NCBI GenBank assembly: GCA_002451755.1 | Contig: DKDF01000098.1 | Location: forward strand, 15,613-31,193 | Length of the DNA: 15,581 bases | DNA from: Ruminococcaceae bacterium UBA6855 | GTDB lineage: Bacteria; Bacillota; Clostridia; Oscillospirales; Acutalibacteraceae | Direction: 5' to 3' | Shown: one piece after another, positions 6,829 through 14,109 of the stretch | Numbering within the stretch: the stretch's first letter is position 1 | Layout of the letters: each line of letters opens with the position of its first letter | The notes under the pieces: model-generated | What the model was told of the DNA's origin: nothing | The model's database searches: none | The model's input: only the letters and a program-made list of their open reading frames with translations | Translations under genes and position numbers: made by a program

Positions 6829-8054
6829 GCCTTTGCCTCTCTCTCGGCGTCGAGAATGGCCTTGACCTTTATCGGCAGACCGAAGAGGTTGATGAAGCCT
6901 GCGGAGTCCTTCTGATCGTAGACATCGTCCTCGTCAAAGGTTGCGAAAGCTTCGCTGTAGAGCGAATAGGGCGAGGTGGTGCCTGCGTTTATTATGTTGC
7001 CCTTGTAGAGCTTGAGCTTGACGTCGCCGGTGACGCGCTCCTGAGTCTTGTCAACGAAAGCGGCGAGAGCCTCCCTGAGGGGAGTGAACCACTGGCCGAA
7101 GTAGACGAGCTCGGCGTAGCGCAGAGCGACCTGCTCCTTGTAGTGCATGGTGTCCCTGTCGAGGGTCAGAGTCTCGAGGACTTCGTGAGCCCTGTAGAGA
7201 ATGGAGCCTGCGGGATTCTCGTAAACGCCCCTTGACTTCATGCCGACAAGGCGGTTCTCGACGATATCCGCAAGTCCGACGCCGTTTTCGCCGCCGATCT
7301 TGTTGAGCTTCTCGATCATGGTAACGCCGTCCATCTTCTCGCCGTCAACGGCAACGGGAACGCCCTTTTCGAAGCTTATTGTGATATAGGTCGGCTTGTC
7401 GGGAGCCTGCTCGGGGGACTGACCGATCTCAAGGAAGCCGGGCTTGTTATACTGCGGCTCGTTCGCGGGATCTTCAAGGTCGAGACCCTCGTGCGAAAGG
7501 TGCCAGAGGTTCTTGTCCTTTGAATAGTTCGTCTCGCGGTTTATCTTGAGCGGAATATTGTGAGCCTCGGCGTATTCTATCTCCTCCTCACGGGATTTGA
7601 TGTTCCAGATACGCCAGGGGGCGATTATCTGCATATCGGGCGCGAAAGCCTTTATAGCGAGCTCGAAACGCACCTGATCATTGCCCTTGCCAGTGCAGCC
7701 GTGGCAGATAGCGTCTGCGCCCTCGGCCTTGGCTATCTCAACAAGTCTCTTTGCGATTATCGGGCGTGCAAACGAGGTGCCGAGCAGATAGTCGCGCTCG
7801 TATACGGCGCCGGCTTTCAAAGTCGGGAAGATGTAGTCCTCAACGAACTCCTTTTTAAGATCCTCAATATAGAGCTTGGAAGCGCCGGTCTTGAGAGCTT
7901 TCTCCTCGAGTCCGTCGAGCTCCGTGCCCTGACCGACGTCGGCGGAAACGGCAACGACCTCGCAGTTGTTGTAGTTCTCTTTGAGCCACGGGATTATTAT
8001 CGATGTGTCAAGTCCGCCGGAATAGGCGAGCACAACTTTTTTTATCTCTTTCAT
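6825..8054 (-). CDS. argG: Argininosuccinate synthase
   Basis: Joins citrulline and aspartate using ATP to make argininosuccinate, which the next gene splits. It is 409 residues, normal for the family. The ATP-pyrophosphatase loop AYSGGLDTS is at residues 10-18, followed by the typical GQGTELDGLE-like segment, the CHGCTGKGNDQVRFE substrate-binding stretch near 115-130 and NLWHLSHEGLDLEDP. The start is the ATG at 8054: GGAGG (8063-8067 on the minus strand) lies 8 bases upstream, and the protein then begins MKEIKKVVLAYSGG as in homologs. A longer in-frame ATG at 8084 lies only a few bases past the -10 box and would not be in a usable leader. It forms a two-gene operon with argH through a 4-base overlap. 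Confidence 0.97.
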   Translation of the reverse strand: MKEIKKVVLAYSGGLDTSIIIPWLKENYNNCEVVAVSADVGQGTELDGLEEKALKTGASKLYIEDLKKEFVEDYIFPTLKAGAVYERDYLLGTSFARPIIAKRLVEIAKAEGADAICHGCTGKGNDQVRFELAIKAFAPDMQIIAPWRIWNIKSREEEIEYAEAHNIPLKINRETNYSKDKNLWHLSHEGLDLEDPANEPQYNKPGFLEIGQSPEQAPDKPTYITISFEKGVPVAVDGEKMDGVTMIEKLNKIGGENGVGLADIVENRLVGMKSRGVYENPAGSILYRAHEVLETLTLDRDTMHYKEQVALRYAELVYFGQWFTPLREALAAFVDKTQERVTGDVKLKLYKGNIINAGTTSPYSLYSEAFATFDEDDVYDQKDSAGFINLFGLPIKVKAILDAEREAKA

Positions 8055-8086
8055 GTTAAATACCTCCGTATTCATCGTATGCACAT

Positions 8087-8114
8087 ATTATACAACGATT
8101 ATTCAGAAAATCAA
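8087..8114 (-). promoter_or_regulatory. Promoter of argGH
   Basis: On the minus strand, TTGATT (8109-8114) and a perfect TATAAT (8087-8092) are separated by 16 bases. The distance from the expected transcription start to the argG start is about 25 bases. TGAAT half-sites, as found in arginine-repressor boxes, lie at 8101-8105 (between -35 and -10) and 8122-8126 (upstream), 21 bases apart. A third is at 8070-8074. Confidence 0.7.
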
Positions 8115-8154
8115 GAGCTATATTCAAAAAATATGCAACTTCTTGGAAAGTAAC

Positions 8155-8184
8155 AAAAGAAGCGCCCCGAAGGACGCTCTTTTT
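8155..8184 (-). terminator. Terminator downstream of trpS
   Basis: On the minus strand, AGCGTCC and GGGCGCT (8172-8178 and 8161-8167 on the plus strand) form a 7-bp stem with one G-U pair. It closes a UUCG tetraloop with a C-G pair, an exceptionally stable arrangement, followed by TCTTTTG and preceded by an A-run. It lies between the trpS stop and the argG promoter and so separates the two units. Confidence 0.8.
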
Positions 8185-8196
8185 GGTGGAATTTAT

Positions 8197-9207
8197 TTAC
8201 TTGAGCAGGAAACCGACCTTTTTCATGACCTTGTTGAGCGTGCGCTCGGAGATGCGCTGCGCTGTTTCTGCACCCTTTGCCATGCATTCGGTGAGGTAAG
8301 CCTTGTCGTTTACGATGCGGTTGAAGTTCTCGCGCACGGGGGTGAGTTCTTCTATAACGGCCTCGCCGACCTTTGTTTTGAAGTCGCCGTAGCCCTTGCC
8401 CTCGAACTCACGCTCGATCTCGTCGAACGAAGCGCCGGTGCAGCAGGAATAAATAGACATCAGGTTGTTGATGCCGTCCTTGCCCTCACCGTATCTGACA
8501 ACGGCTTCGGAGTCCGTGACCGCGCTCTTGAACTTCTTCATAATAACCGAGGGCTCATCGAGAATGGAGACTGACGCCTTCGGGTTCGGGTCGGATTTCG
8601 ACATCTTCTGATTCGGGTTCTGCAGCGACATTATTCTTGCGCCGACCTTGCCTATAAACGGCTCGGGGATTGTGAATGTGTTGCCGTATATGCCGTTGAA
8701 GCGCTCGGCTATGTTGCGGGTTATCTCGAGATGCTGCTTCTGATCCTCTCCGATGGGCACATAGTTTGCCTGATAGAGCAGGATATCCGCAGCCATGAGC
8801 ACGGGGTAGGCGAAGAGGCCGACGTTGACATTGTCCGCGTGCTTCTGGGATTTGTCTTTGAACTGGGTCATTCTCGATGCCTCGCCGAACTGGGTGTAGC
8901 AGTCGAGAATCCACGCGAGCTGGGCGTGGGTGTTGACATGGCTCTGGACGAACACGACATTCTTATCCGGGTCGAGTCCTATCGAGAGCAGGAGTGCAAA
9001 AGCCTCCATGGTCTGGCGTCTGAGAGTCGCGGGATCCTGTCTGACGGTTATCGCGTGCAGGTCGGCAACGGCGTAGACGCAGTCGTAGTCGTCACTCATC
9101 GCTTTCCAGTTGCGCAGAGCGCCGAGATAGTTGCCGAGAGTCGGGATTGCAGTCGGCTGAATTGCGCTGAGAACGCGCTGGCGGCGTTCGGGAGTCTGAT
9201 TTTCCAT
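8197..9207 (-). CDS. trpS: Tryptophanyl-tRNA synthetase
   Basis: Charges tRNA-Trp with tryptophan (class I synthetase, dimeric, cytoplasmic). It is 336 residues, normal length. The HIGH-like motif is PTLGNYLGAL at about 22-31, with the preceding IQPTA segment. GEDQKQHLE at 153-161 is the family's conserved ATP/Trp-site stretch, and KMSKS is at 201-205. The start ATG at 9207 is preceded by GAGGAG located inside the last codons of the upstream aminotransferase, with only 5 bases between that stop and this start, so the two genes are cotranscribed and probably coupled. I see no T-box leader: the gene has no untranslated region of its own, and the operon leader is too short. Confidence 0.97.
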   Translation of the reverse strand: MENQTPERRQRVLSAIQPTAIPTLGNYLGALRNWKAMSDDYDCVYAVADLHAITVRQDPATLRRQTMEAFALLLSIGLDPDKNVVFVQSHVNTHAQLAWILDCYTQFGEASRMTQFKDKSQKHADNVNVGLFAYPVLMAADILLYQANYVPIGEDQKQHLEITRNIAERFNGIYGNTFTIPEPFIGKVGARIMSLQNPNQKMSKSDPNPKASVSILDEPSVIMKKFKSAVTDSEAVVRYGEGKDGINNLMSIYSCCTGASFDEIEREFEGKGYGDFKTKVGEAVIEELTPVRENFNRIVNDKAYLTECMAKGAETAQRISERTLNKVMKKVGFLLK

Positions 9208-9212
9208 ATATG

Positions 9213-10406
9213 TTATTCTCCTCTCATTTCTTTAAGCACCCTGCCGAGGATCTTCATGCCCTCGACAATTTTATCGTCCGCCGGGGTCGAGAAATTGAAT
9301 CTGACGGCGTTGCTCTTTCCGTTAACATCGGTCAAAAACGCAGTGCCGGGGACGAGCGCGACCATGTTCTCGGCGGATTTCTTGACGAATTCGAGCGCGT
9401 CAATATCCTCGGGCAGCTCGCACCAGATGAACAGACCGCCCTCGGGACGGACATAGCTGACCGCGTCGCCGAGCTCGCTGTCTATCATATCGCACATGAG
9501 ATTGAGCTTTCTGCGGTATATCTTTCTTATCTTCTCGATGTGCTCGTCAACATCGTATCTCTTCATCCACTCGGCGACTATCATCTGCATCAGCTGGGTC
9601 GTGTGAACATCGACCGCCTGTTTGCCGACGGTCATCTTCGCGACTACGGGCGCGGGAGCGACCGTGAAGCCGATACGGATGCCGGGCGCGAGAATCTTCG
9701 AGAACGAGCCGGAATAAATGACGATTCCGTCCTCGTCGAAGCTCTTTATATTCGGAACATCTTCGCCCGCAACGCGCAGATCGCCGTAGGGGTTGTCTTC
9801 GAGAATCATAACATTGTGCGCTTTCGCGAGCTCATAGAGCCTGTGACGCTTCTCGAGCGACATTGTAACGCCCGCGGGATTCTGGAAGTTCGGAATAGTA
9901 TATATCATTTTTGCGTTCGGGTTCTCGTCAAGAGCCTTTTCAAGAGCCTCGATATTCATGCCGTCCGCATCGACGGGCACGCCGACGAGCTTCGCGTTAT
10001 ATGAGCGGAAGCAGTTGAGCGAGCCGATGAACGACGGGCTCTCGCAGATAACGACATCGCCCTCGTTGCAGAGGACTTTTGTCGAGAGATCCATTACCTG
10101 CTGCGCGCCGCTCGTGATTATAATCGAATCAAAGTCGCGCCCGATGCCGTATTTTGATTTCATTCTTGTCTTTATCAGGCTGATAAGCTCGGGGTAGCCC
10201 TCGGTCACGCCGTACTGGAGCGCGTCTATCGGGCGGTTCTTGAGTATATCTGCGGCTATCTCCTGAACCTCGGCGACGGGAAATGCGTCGGGAGCGGGGT
10301 TGCCTGCGGCGAACGGGATCATGCCCGGCACGCTTGTTGCCTTGAGCACCTCTCTGATAGCGGAGGGCTTGAGCGACGCTATTTTATCGGAAAAACGGTA
10401 TTCCAT
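9213..10406 (-). CDS. PLP-dependent class I/II aminotransferase (LysN/aromatic-type)
   Basis: A 397-residue fold-type I aminotransferase. PLP-binding features in order are: ITSGAQQVMD near 97-106 (phosphate/ring binding), PNFQNPAGV near 172-180 (the Asn-Pro motif), EDNPYGDLR near 208-216 (the Asp that contacts the pyridine nitrogen, and Tyr), and SGSFSKILAPGIRIG with the Schiff-base Lys237. RFNFS near the C-terminus carries the carboxylate-binding Arg. The pattern matches the LysN / 2-aminoadipate and multi-substrate aromatic/branched-chain aminotransferases related to the MocR catalytic domain, but there is no N-terminal DNA-binding domain. The amino-acid substrate cannot be read from sequence. 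A purine-rich AAAGGAAG lies about 10 bases before the ATG. It is the first gene of a two-gene operon with trpS. Confidence 0.92.
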   Translation of the reverse strand: MEYRFSDKIASLKPSAIREVLKATSVPGMIPFAAGNPAPDAFPVAEVQEIAADILKNRPIDALQYGVTEGYPELISLIKTRMKSKYGIGRDFDSIIITSGAQQVMDLSTKVLCNEGDVVICESPSFIGSLNCFRSYNAKLVGVPVDADGMNIEALEKALDENPNAKMIYTIPNFQNPAGVTMSLEKRHRLYELAKAHNVMILEDNPYGDLRVAGEDVPNIKSFDEDGIVIYSGSFSKILAPGIRIGFTVAPAPVVAKMTVGKQAVDVHTTQLMQMIVAEWMKRYDVDEHIEKIRKIYRRKLNLMCDMIDSELGDAVSYVRPEGGLFIWCELPEDIDALEFVKKSAENMVALVPGTAFLTDVNGKSNAVRFNFSTPADDKIVEGMKILGRVLKEMRGE

Positions 10407-10466
10407 ATTTTTTCTACTTCCTTTCCGGAGACGGATTATAAGTATATATAACCTTTATAACTTAAA

Positions 10467-10495
10467 ATTATATCACACGCTAACTCGGTTGTAAA
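10467..10495 (-). promoter_or_regulatory. Promoter of the aminotransferase-trpS operon
   Basis: On the minus strand, TTTACA (10490-10495) and a perfect TATAAT (10467-10472) have a 17-base spacer. Its -35 overlaps that of the divergent HAD promoter by five bases. The leader to the start codon is roughly 54 bases. Confidence 0.75.
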
Positions 10496-10517
10496 TCAAA
10501 ATGTTTTATGTTATCAT
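10489..10517 (+). promoter_or_regulatory. Promoter of the HAD phosphatase gene
   Basis: TTGTAA (10489-10494) and TATCAT (10512-10517) are separated by 17 bases. The start codon follows about 30 bases later. The -35 is shared with the divergent aminotransferase promoter. Confidence 0.6.
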
Positions 10518-10546
10518 AGCTCTATCAAACCGAAAGAGGTAGAACC

Positions 10547-11197
10547 ATGTTCCGTTATGCAATTTTTGATTTTGACGGCACGCTTGCCGATACGGGCGCG
10601 GGCGTGTTTGCCTCCGTGCAGTATGCCCTGCGCAGCATGGGCGAGCCGGAGCTTGACAGCGAGACGCTGAAATATTTTATAGGTCCTCCGCTTGAGACGA
10701 GCTTTTCCGTCAAGTGCGGACTCGACAGCGAACGCTGTCACGAGGCGGTCGAAAAATACCGCGAATACTATTCGACAAAGGGCATATATGAACTCGATTT
10801 CTTCCCGAGCACGCTTCAGACCTTGCACGAGCTGAAAGCGGCGGGAGTGAAAACGGCGGTCGGCTCTTCAAAGCCGGAGCTTTTTATAAATCGCATTCTT
10901 GAGCATTTCGGGATATCCGACCTGTTCGACTTTGTCTCCGGCGCAACCTTCGGCGAGCCGCACGCGGACAAGACCGTTATAATCTCCCGCGCGGTCAACG
11001 GTCTCGGAGTAGAGAATCTCACGGATGCCGTTATGGTCGGGGACAGGAGCTTTGATATCGACGGCGCGCACGGCGTCGGACTCAAATGCGTCGGCGTACT
11101 TGAGGGCGGCTACGGCGACGAGAATGAATTCAAAACGGCAGGAGCAGACTGGATAGTCGATACTCTTGCCGATGTGAAAGATATAATATTAAAATGA
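10547..11197 (+). CDS. HAD-superfamily phosphatase (Gph/PGM-beta-like)
   Basis: A 216-residue haloacid-dehalogenase-type phosphohydrolase with the helical cap between motifs I and II. Motif I is DFDGTLADT with nucleophile Asp8 and general acid Asp10. Motif II is the Ser of AVGSSKP (107/108), motif III is probably Lys142 in HADKTV, and motif IV is MVGDRSFDIDGA with Asp166 and Asp170 for magnesium. This is the arrangement of phosphoglycolate phosphatase and PPi/nucleotide phosphatases; the substrate is not decidable by sequence. The start at 10547 has GAGG (10536-10539, within AAAGAGGT) 7 bases upstream. Its stop lies one base from that of the oppositely oriented amidohydrolase, with no terminator between them. 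Confidence 0.92.
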   Translation: MFRYAIFDFDGTLADTGAGVFASVQYALRSMGEPELDSETLKYFIGPPLETSFSVKCGLDSERCHEAVEKYREYYSTKGIYELDFFPSTLQTLHELKAAGVKTAVGSSKPELFINRILEHFGISDLFDFVSGATFGEPHADKTVIISRAVNGLGVENLTDAVMVGDRSFDIDGAHGVGLKCVGVLEGGYGDENEFKTAGADWIVDTLADVKDIILK

Positions 11198-11198
11198 T

Positions 11199-11993
11199 TC
11201 AAAGACCGAGCAGTCTTTCGGCGTTCTTGCCGAGGATGAGCTCGGTTTCTTCTTCCGGCAAACCGAGCGAGCGGACGAAGGCGAGCTCACGCCCGGTCGC
11301 GCTCCAGGGATTGTCCGAGCCGAAGAGGACATGATCCGCGCCGAACGCCGCAATGCTCTCCTTTGCCCACGGCGGCGGTACCGAGCCGGACGAAAACGCG
11401 GTGTCGATATATATTCCCGTTCCGCCGAGCAGCTCCGCCGCCTCACGCCAGAGCAGAAATCCGCCCATGTGCGCGGCTATGACGGGCGAGCCGACGAAGC
11501 GCGGGAGTATCTTTTTGAGCATCTGCGGAGTGCAGTGAACAGGGTCGGGGACTCCGATATCGACTCCGGCGTGAAATACCGTTATCATGCCGAGCGAGCC
11601 TATCTTTTCATATATAGGGAACATCCTCTCGTCGTCCGCGAAGAAGCCCTGGTAGTCGGGATGCAGCTTGATTCCCTTTATGCCCGCGTCATGCAGTCTG
11701 TCGAGTTCGCTCAGCGCATCCGGACTCTCGAAATGGACGCTTCCAAACGGGATGAGAATATCGTCGCCGAGCAGCGAGATGGCGAAGTCGTTGACCTTCG
11801 TCTGTTGATGCGCGTTTGTTGCAATATTGAGCACCGCCGCCTTATCGGCACCGCCGGAAAGGACGCTCGCTCTGAGTCCCGACGCCGTGCCGTCGAACGC
11901 CGGACAGGGGTTGCCCGAGCGCATGGCGAGCATCGGCATAGCCTTTTTCGCGAGCGGGTCGGGGAAGCAGTGGGTGTGCATATCTATAATCAT
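11199..11993 (-). CDS. Metal-dependent amidohydrolase (amidohydrolase-2 family TIM barrel)
   Basis: A 264-residue TIM-barrel hydrolase or decarboxylase of the amidohydrolase superfamily. The first-strand H-x-H is His6/His8 in IDMHTHCF. KGIKLHPDYQGF is at 106-117, the strand-5 His is His141 in VFHAG, the strand-6 His is His175 in AAHMGG, and the strand-8 Asp is Asp227 in LFGSDNPW. This set suits the PF04909 type, which includes decarboxylases and hydrolases on unknown substrates. The start at 11993 is well supported: AAGGAGG ends 8 bases upstream. It is a single-gene unit, divergent from glnA and convergent with the HAD gene. Its role is not inferable from the neighbours. Confidence 0.9.
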   Translation of the reverse strand: MIIDMHTHCFPDPLAKKAMPMLAMRSGNPCPAFDGTASGLRASVLSGGADKAAVLNIATNAHQQTKVNDFAISLLGDDILIPFGSVHFESPDALSELDRLHDAGIKGIKLHPDYQGFFADDERMFPIYEKIGSLGMITVFHAGVDIGVPDPVHCTPQMLKKILPRFVGSPVIAAHMGGFLLWREAAELLGGTGIYIDTAFSSGSVPPPWAKESIAAFGADHVLFGSDNPWSATGRELAFVRSLGLPEEETELILGKNAERLLGL

Positions 11994-12024
11994 AGCTGAA
12001 GCCTCCTTGCTGTCTTTACATTAT

Positions 12025-12052
12025 ATTATAGCACTCCGGCGCGCCTTGACAA
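12025..12052 (-). promoter_or_regulatory. Promoter of the amidohydrolase gene
   Basis: On the minus strand, TTGTCA (12047-12052) and a perfect TATAAT (12025-12030) have a 16-base spacer. The -35 overlaps that of the glnA promoter by five bases. Confidence 0.75.
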
Positions 12053-12073
12053 TAGTAAAAAAGCTGATATAAT
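12046..12073 (+). promoter_or_regulatory. Promoter of glnA
   Basis: A full-consensus TTGACA (12046-12051) and TATAAT (12068-12073) with a 16-base spacer. The expected start near 12080 leaves a leader of about 50 bases before the ATG at 12129. Confidence 0.8.
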
Positions 12074-12084
12074 GAAAATCAGCT
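12062..12084. promoter_or_regulatory. Candidate operator: 7-bp inverted repeat around the glnA -10 box
   Basis: AGCTGAT (12062-12068) and ATCAGCT (12078-12084) are perfect inverted repeats separated by 9 bases. The -10 box lies between or within the arms. It does not match the Bacillus GlnR/TnrA site (TGTNA-N7-TNACA). A second short repeat, TGCGG/CCGCA (12084-12088 with 12095-12099), follows in the leader. Confidence 0.45.
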
Positions 12085-12128
12085 GCGGTACATGCCGCAA
12101 CATTAAAATGCCCGAAAGGCGGTCGCTT

Positions 12129-13460
12129 ATGAAATACACAAAGGAAGATATATTGAGGATAGCGGACGAAGAAAATGTCAGCTTTATCCGCCTGCAGTTT
12201 ACCGATATTCTCGGCTCGCTCAAGAATGTCGCGATAACCCGCAGCCAGCTCGAAAAAGCACTCAACAACAAGTGCATGTTTGACGGCTCTTCGATTGAGG
12301 GCTTCGTGCGTATAGAGGAATCGGACATGTATCTGCATCCCGATCTCGACACCTTTGTTATCTTCCCGTGGCGCACCTCCGAGGATCACAAGGTCGCGCG
12401 CCTTATCTGCGACGTCTATTGCTCGGACGGCACTCCCTTTGAGGGCGACCCGCGCTATGTCCTGCGCCGCGCGATAAAGAAAGCGGCGGACATGGGCTAT
12501 TCGTGCAACGTCGGTCCGGAGTGCGAATTCTTCCTGTTTCATATTGACGAAAACGGCAAGCCCACCACCCAGACTCACGACCAGGGCGGATATTTTGACC
12601 TCGGCCCCGTTGACCGCGGCGAAAACTGCCGCCGCGACATCTGCCTCGCGCTCGAGGAGATGGGCTTTGAAATCGAAGCGTCCCACCATGAGGTCGCCGA
12701 GGCTCAGCATGAGATAGATTTCAAATACGACGAGGTTCTGACCGCCGCGGACAATGTCATGACTTTCAAGTATGTCGTCAAGAGCATCGCCCAGTCGCAC
12801 GGACTTCATGCGACCTTCATGCCCAAGCCCATTTACGGCATCAGCGGCTCGGGTATGCATACTAACATCTCACTGTTCAAGGCGGGCGAAAACGCTTTCT
12901 GCGACGAGAGCGACAGCCTCAATCTCAGCAAGACCGCATACAGCTTCATCGCCGGCGTGCTCGAGCATATCCGCCCGATGACCCTCGTGCTCAATCCCCT
13001 TGTAAATTCGTATAAACGCCTCGTGCCCGGCTATGAGGCTCCCGTATATGTCGCCTGGTCGGCTCAGAACCGCAGCCCGCTTATCCGTATTCCCTCGGCA
13101 CGCGGCTTCGGCACCCGTATTGAGATACGCAGCCCCGACCCGGCGTGCAACCCCTATCTTGAGATGGCTTCCTGCCTCGCCGCCGGTCTTGACGGCATCG
13201 AGCGCGACCTGCCCGTTCCCGCGCCGACTGACGCCAATGTCTATGACATGACTGCGGACGAGCGCGCCGCGGCGGGAATACACTCCCTGCCAAAGTCCCT
13301 CGAAGAGGCGACAAAGCTCTTCGCCGCAAGCCCGTTCATGAAAGAGGTGCTCGGCGACCATGTTTTCAACAAATATCTTGAGGCCAAGCGCGAGGAGTGG
13401 AGAAGCTACCGTGCAAGAGTCTCTCAGTGGGAGATCGACAGATACCTTGTCAAATATTGA
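12129..13460 (+). CDS. glnA: Glutamine synthetase, type I (GSI-alpha)
   Basis: Makes glutamine from glutamate, ammonia and ATP; a cytoplasmic dodecamer and the central ammonia-assimilation enzyme. It is 443 residues, about the length of the Bacillus enzyme, and closely similar in pattern. MFDGSSIEGFVRIEESDM (50-67) includes Arg61, the position linked to feedback inhibition in the GSI-alpha group. GPECEFFLF (129-137) supplies metal-binding Glu131/133, followed by EASHHEVAEAQHEIDF (183-198), SGMHTN with His244, NSYKRLVPGYEAP and RIEIRSPDPACNPY. I chose the ATG at 12129 (AGGCGG just upstream; MKYTKEDIL matches homologs). The ATG at 12072 falls inside the -10 box and cannot be transcribed. GSI-alpha enzymes are normally controlled by feedback inhibition rather than adenylylation. 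No clear terminator follows; only a weak bulged stem lies near 13464-13480. Confidence 0.97.
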   Translation: MKYTKEDILRIADEENVSFIRLQFTDILGSLKNVAITRSQLEKALNNKCMFDGSSIEGFVRIEESDMYLHPDLDTFVIFPWRTSEDHKVARLICDVYCSDGTPFEGDPRYVLRRAIKKAADMGYSCNVGPECEFFLFHIDENGKPTTQTHDQGGYFDLGPVDRGENCRRDICLALEEMGFEIEASHHEVAEAQHEIDFKYDEVLTAADNVMTFKYVVKSIAQSHGLHATFMPKPIYGISGSGMHTNISLFKAGENAFCDESDSLNLSKTAYSFIAGVLEHIRPMTLVLNPLVNSYKRLVPGYEAPVYVAWSAQNRSPLIRIPSARGFGTRIEIRSPDPACNPYLEMASCLAAGLDGIERDLPVPAPTDANVYDMTADERAAAGIHSLPKSLEEATKLFAASPFMKEVLGDHVFNKYLEAKREEWRSYRARVSQWEIDRYLVKY

Positions 13461-13498
13461 TTCGCGTTTATGCAAAGCGTAAATATTTGAAAAAAGCC

Positions 13499-13527
13499 TT
13501 GATATTGCGGGGCTTATGTGTTAAAAT
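13499..13527 (+). promoter_or_regulatory. Promoter of the rimP-nusA operon
   Basis: TTGATA (13499-13504) and TAAAAT (13522-13527) are separated by 17 bases. They lie 40 bases past the glnA stop and upstream of the leader hairpin. Confidence 0.65.
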
Positions 13528-13553
13528 ATCTATTGTAGGAATGTAAACTTGAC

Positions 13554-13579
13554 GAAAGAGTGGGGTGACCCGCTCTTTC
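13554..13579 (+). promoter_or_regulatory. Leader hairpin upstream of rimP
   Basis: GAAAGAGTGGG (13554-13564) pairs with CCCGCTCTTTC (13569-13579), 11 bp with one wobble, around a GTGA (GNRA-type) tetraloop, followed by the T-rich CTTTATG. A GAGTGGG/CCCACTC-like hairpin at this place is, from memory, common ahead of rimP-nusA operons in Firmicutes. It may attenuate or stabilise the transcript. The T-run is weak for a full terminator. Confidence 0.65.
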
Positions 13580-13617
13580 CTTTATGTTAGGGACTTTTTG
13601 AAAAAGGAGATGTGTCT

Positions 13618-14109
13618 GTGGCAGGCAAAGGCAAGGGCGGCAACACCGTAGCCGCCGTGTGGGAGATAGCTGCTCCCGTCGCTGAACAGCTGGGGCTTTC
13701 GATCTGGGATATCCGATTCCAGAAAGAGGGAGTTTCCTGGTATCTCAGAATATATATAGACAAGGAGGGCGGCGTCGGTATAACCGACTGCGAGAATTTC
13801 AGCCGCGCTGTTGACGGTCCTCTCGACGAAGCCGACCCGATAGAGCAGAGCTATTATCTCGAGGTCTCGTCCCCCGGAGTCGAGCGCCAGCTCACCCGCG
13901 ACGAGCACTTCAAAAAATATATCGGCTCGCCCGTTATGGTTCGCCTCATCCGTCCCCGCGACGGCGAGCGCGATTTCAAGGGAACACTCGAAAGCTACGA
14001 CAACGGCATGATAACCGTCACCCGCGAAGACGGCAGCGGAATATGCTTTGAGAAGAAGGAAGTCAGTTCGGTAAAGCTCGACGACTTCTATGCTTCCGAT
14101 GACGAATAA
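13618..14109 (+). CDS. rimP: Ribosome maturation factor RimP
   Basis: Assists 30S subunit assembly in the cytoplasm. It is 163 residues, slightly longer than usual. The N-terminal domain (about 10-88) ends with the family signature LEVSSPGVERQL (81-92), and the C-terminal Sm-like beta-barrel follows (about 93-155), with G-T-L-E-S-Y and I-x-F-E-K-K-E-V-S-S-V-K-L. I chose the GTG at 13618, since AGGAG (13605-13609) is then 8 bases away; the GTG at 13612 would be only 2 bases from it. The last three sense codons and the stop (Asp-Asp-Glu-stop, from 14098) are the first bases of the downstream 147-bp repeat, so the C-terminal end is encoded by repeat sequence. The next gene is nusA, as usual, but 463 bases away instead of the normal few tens. 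Confidence 0.95.
   Translation: MAGKGKGGNTVAAVWEIAAPVAEQLGLSIWDIRFQKEGVSWYLRIYIDKEGGVGITDCENFSRAVDGPLDEADPIEQSYYLEVSSPGVERQLTRDEHFKKYIGSPVMVRLIRPRDGERDFKGTLESYDNGMITVTREDGSGICFEKKEVSSVKLDDFYASDDE

Noticed and set aside
6088..6915. Plus-strand open frame opposite argH, and similar ones at 7560-8153, 8731-9456 and 9210-10004
   Set aside because: All lie antisense to well-recognised metabolic genes and show no own family features.
10407..10546. T-box riboswitch ahead of the aminotransferase-trpS operon
   Set aside because: The leader is only about 54 bases and lacks the T-box TGGNACCGCG-type sequence and a terminator.
12072..12128. N-terminal extension of glnA from the ATG at 12072
   Set aside because: This ATG overlaps the -10 box, so it lies upstream of the transcript; the start at 12129 matches homologs.
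13461..13498. Terminator of glnA
   Set aside because: The best stem (CGC-G-TTT with AAAGCG) is six pairs with a bulge and has no real T-run, so I do not call it.
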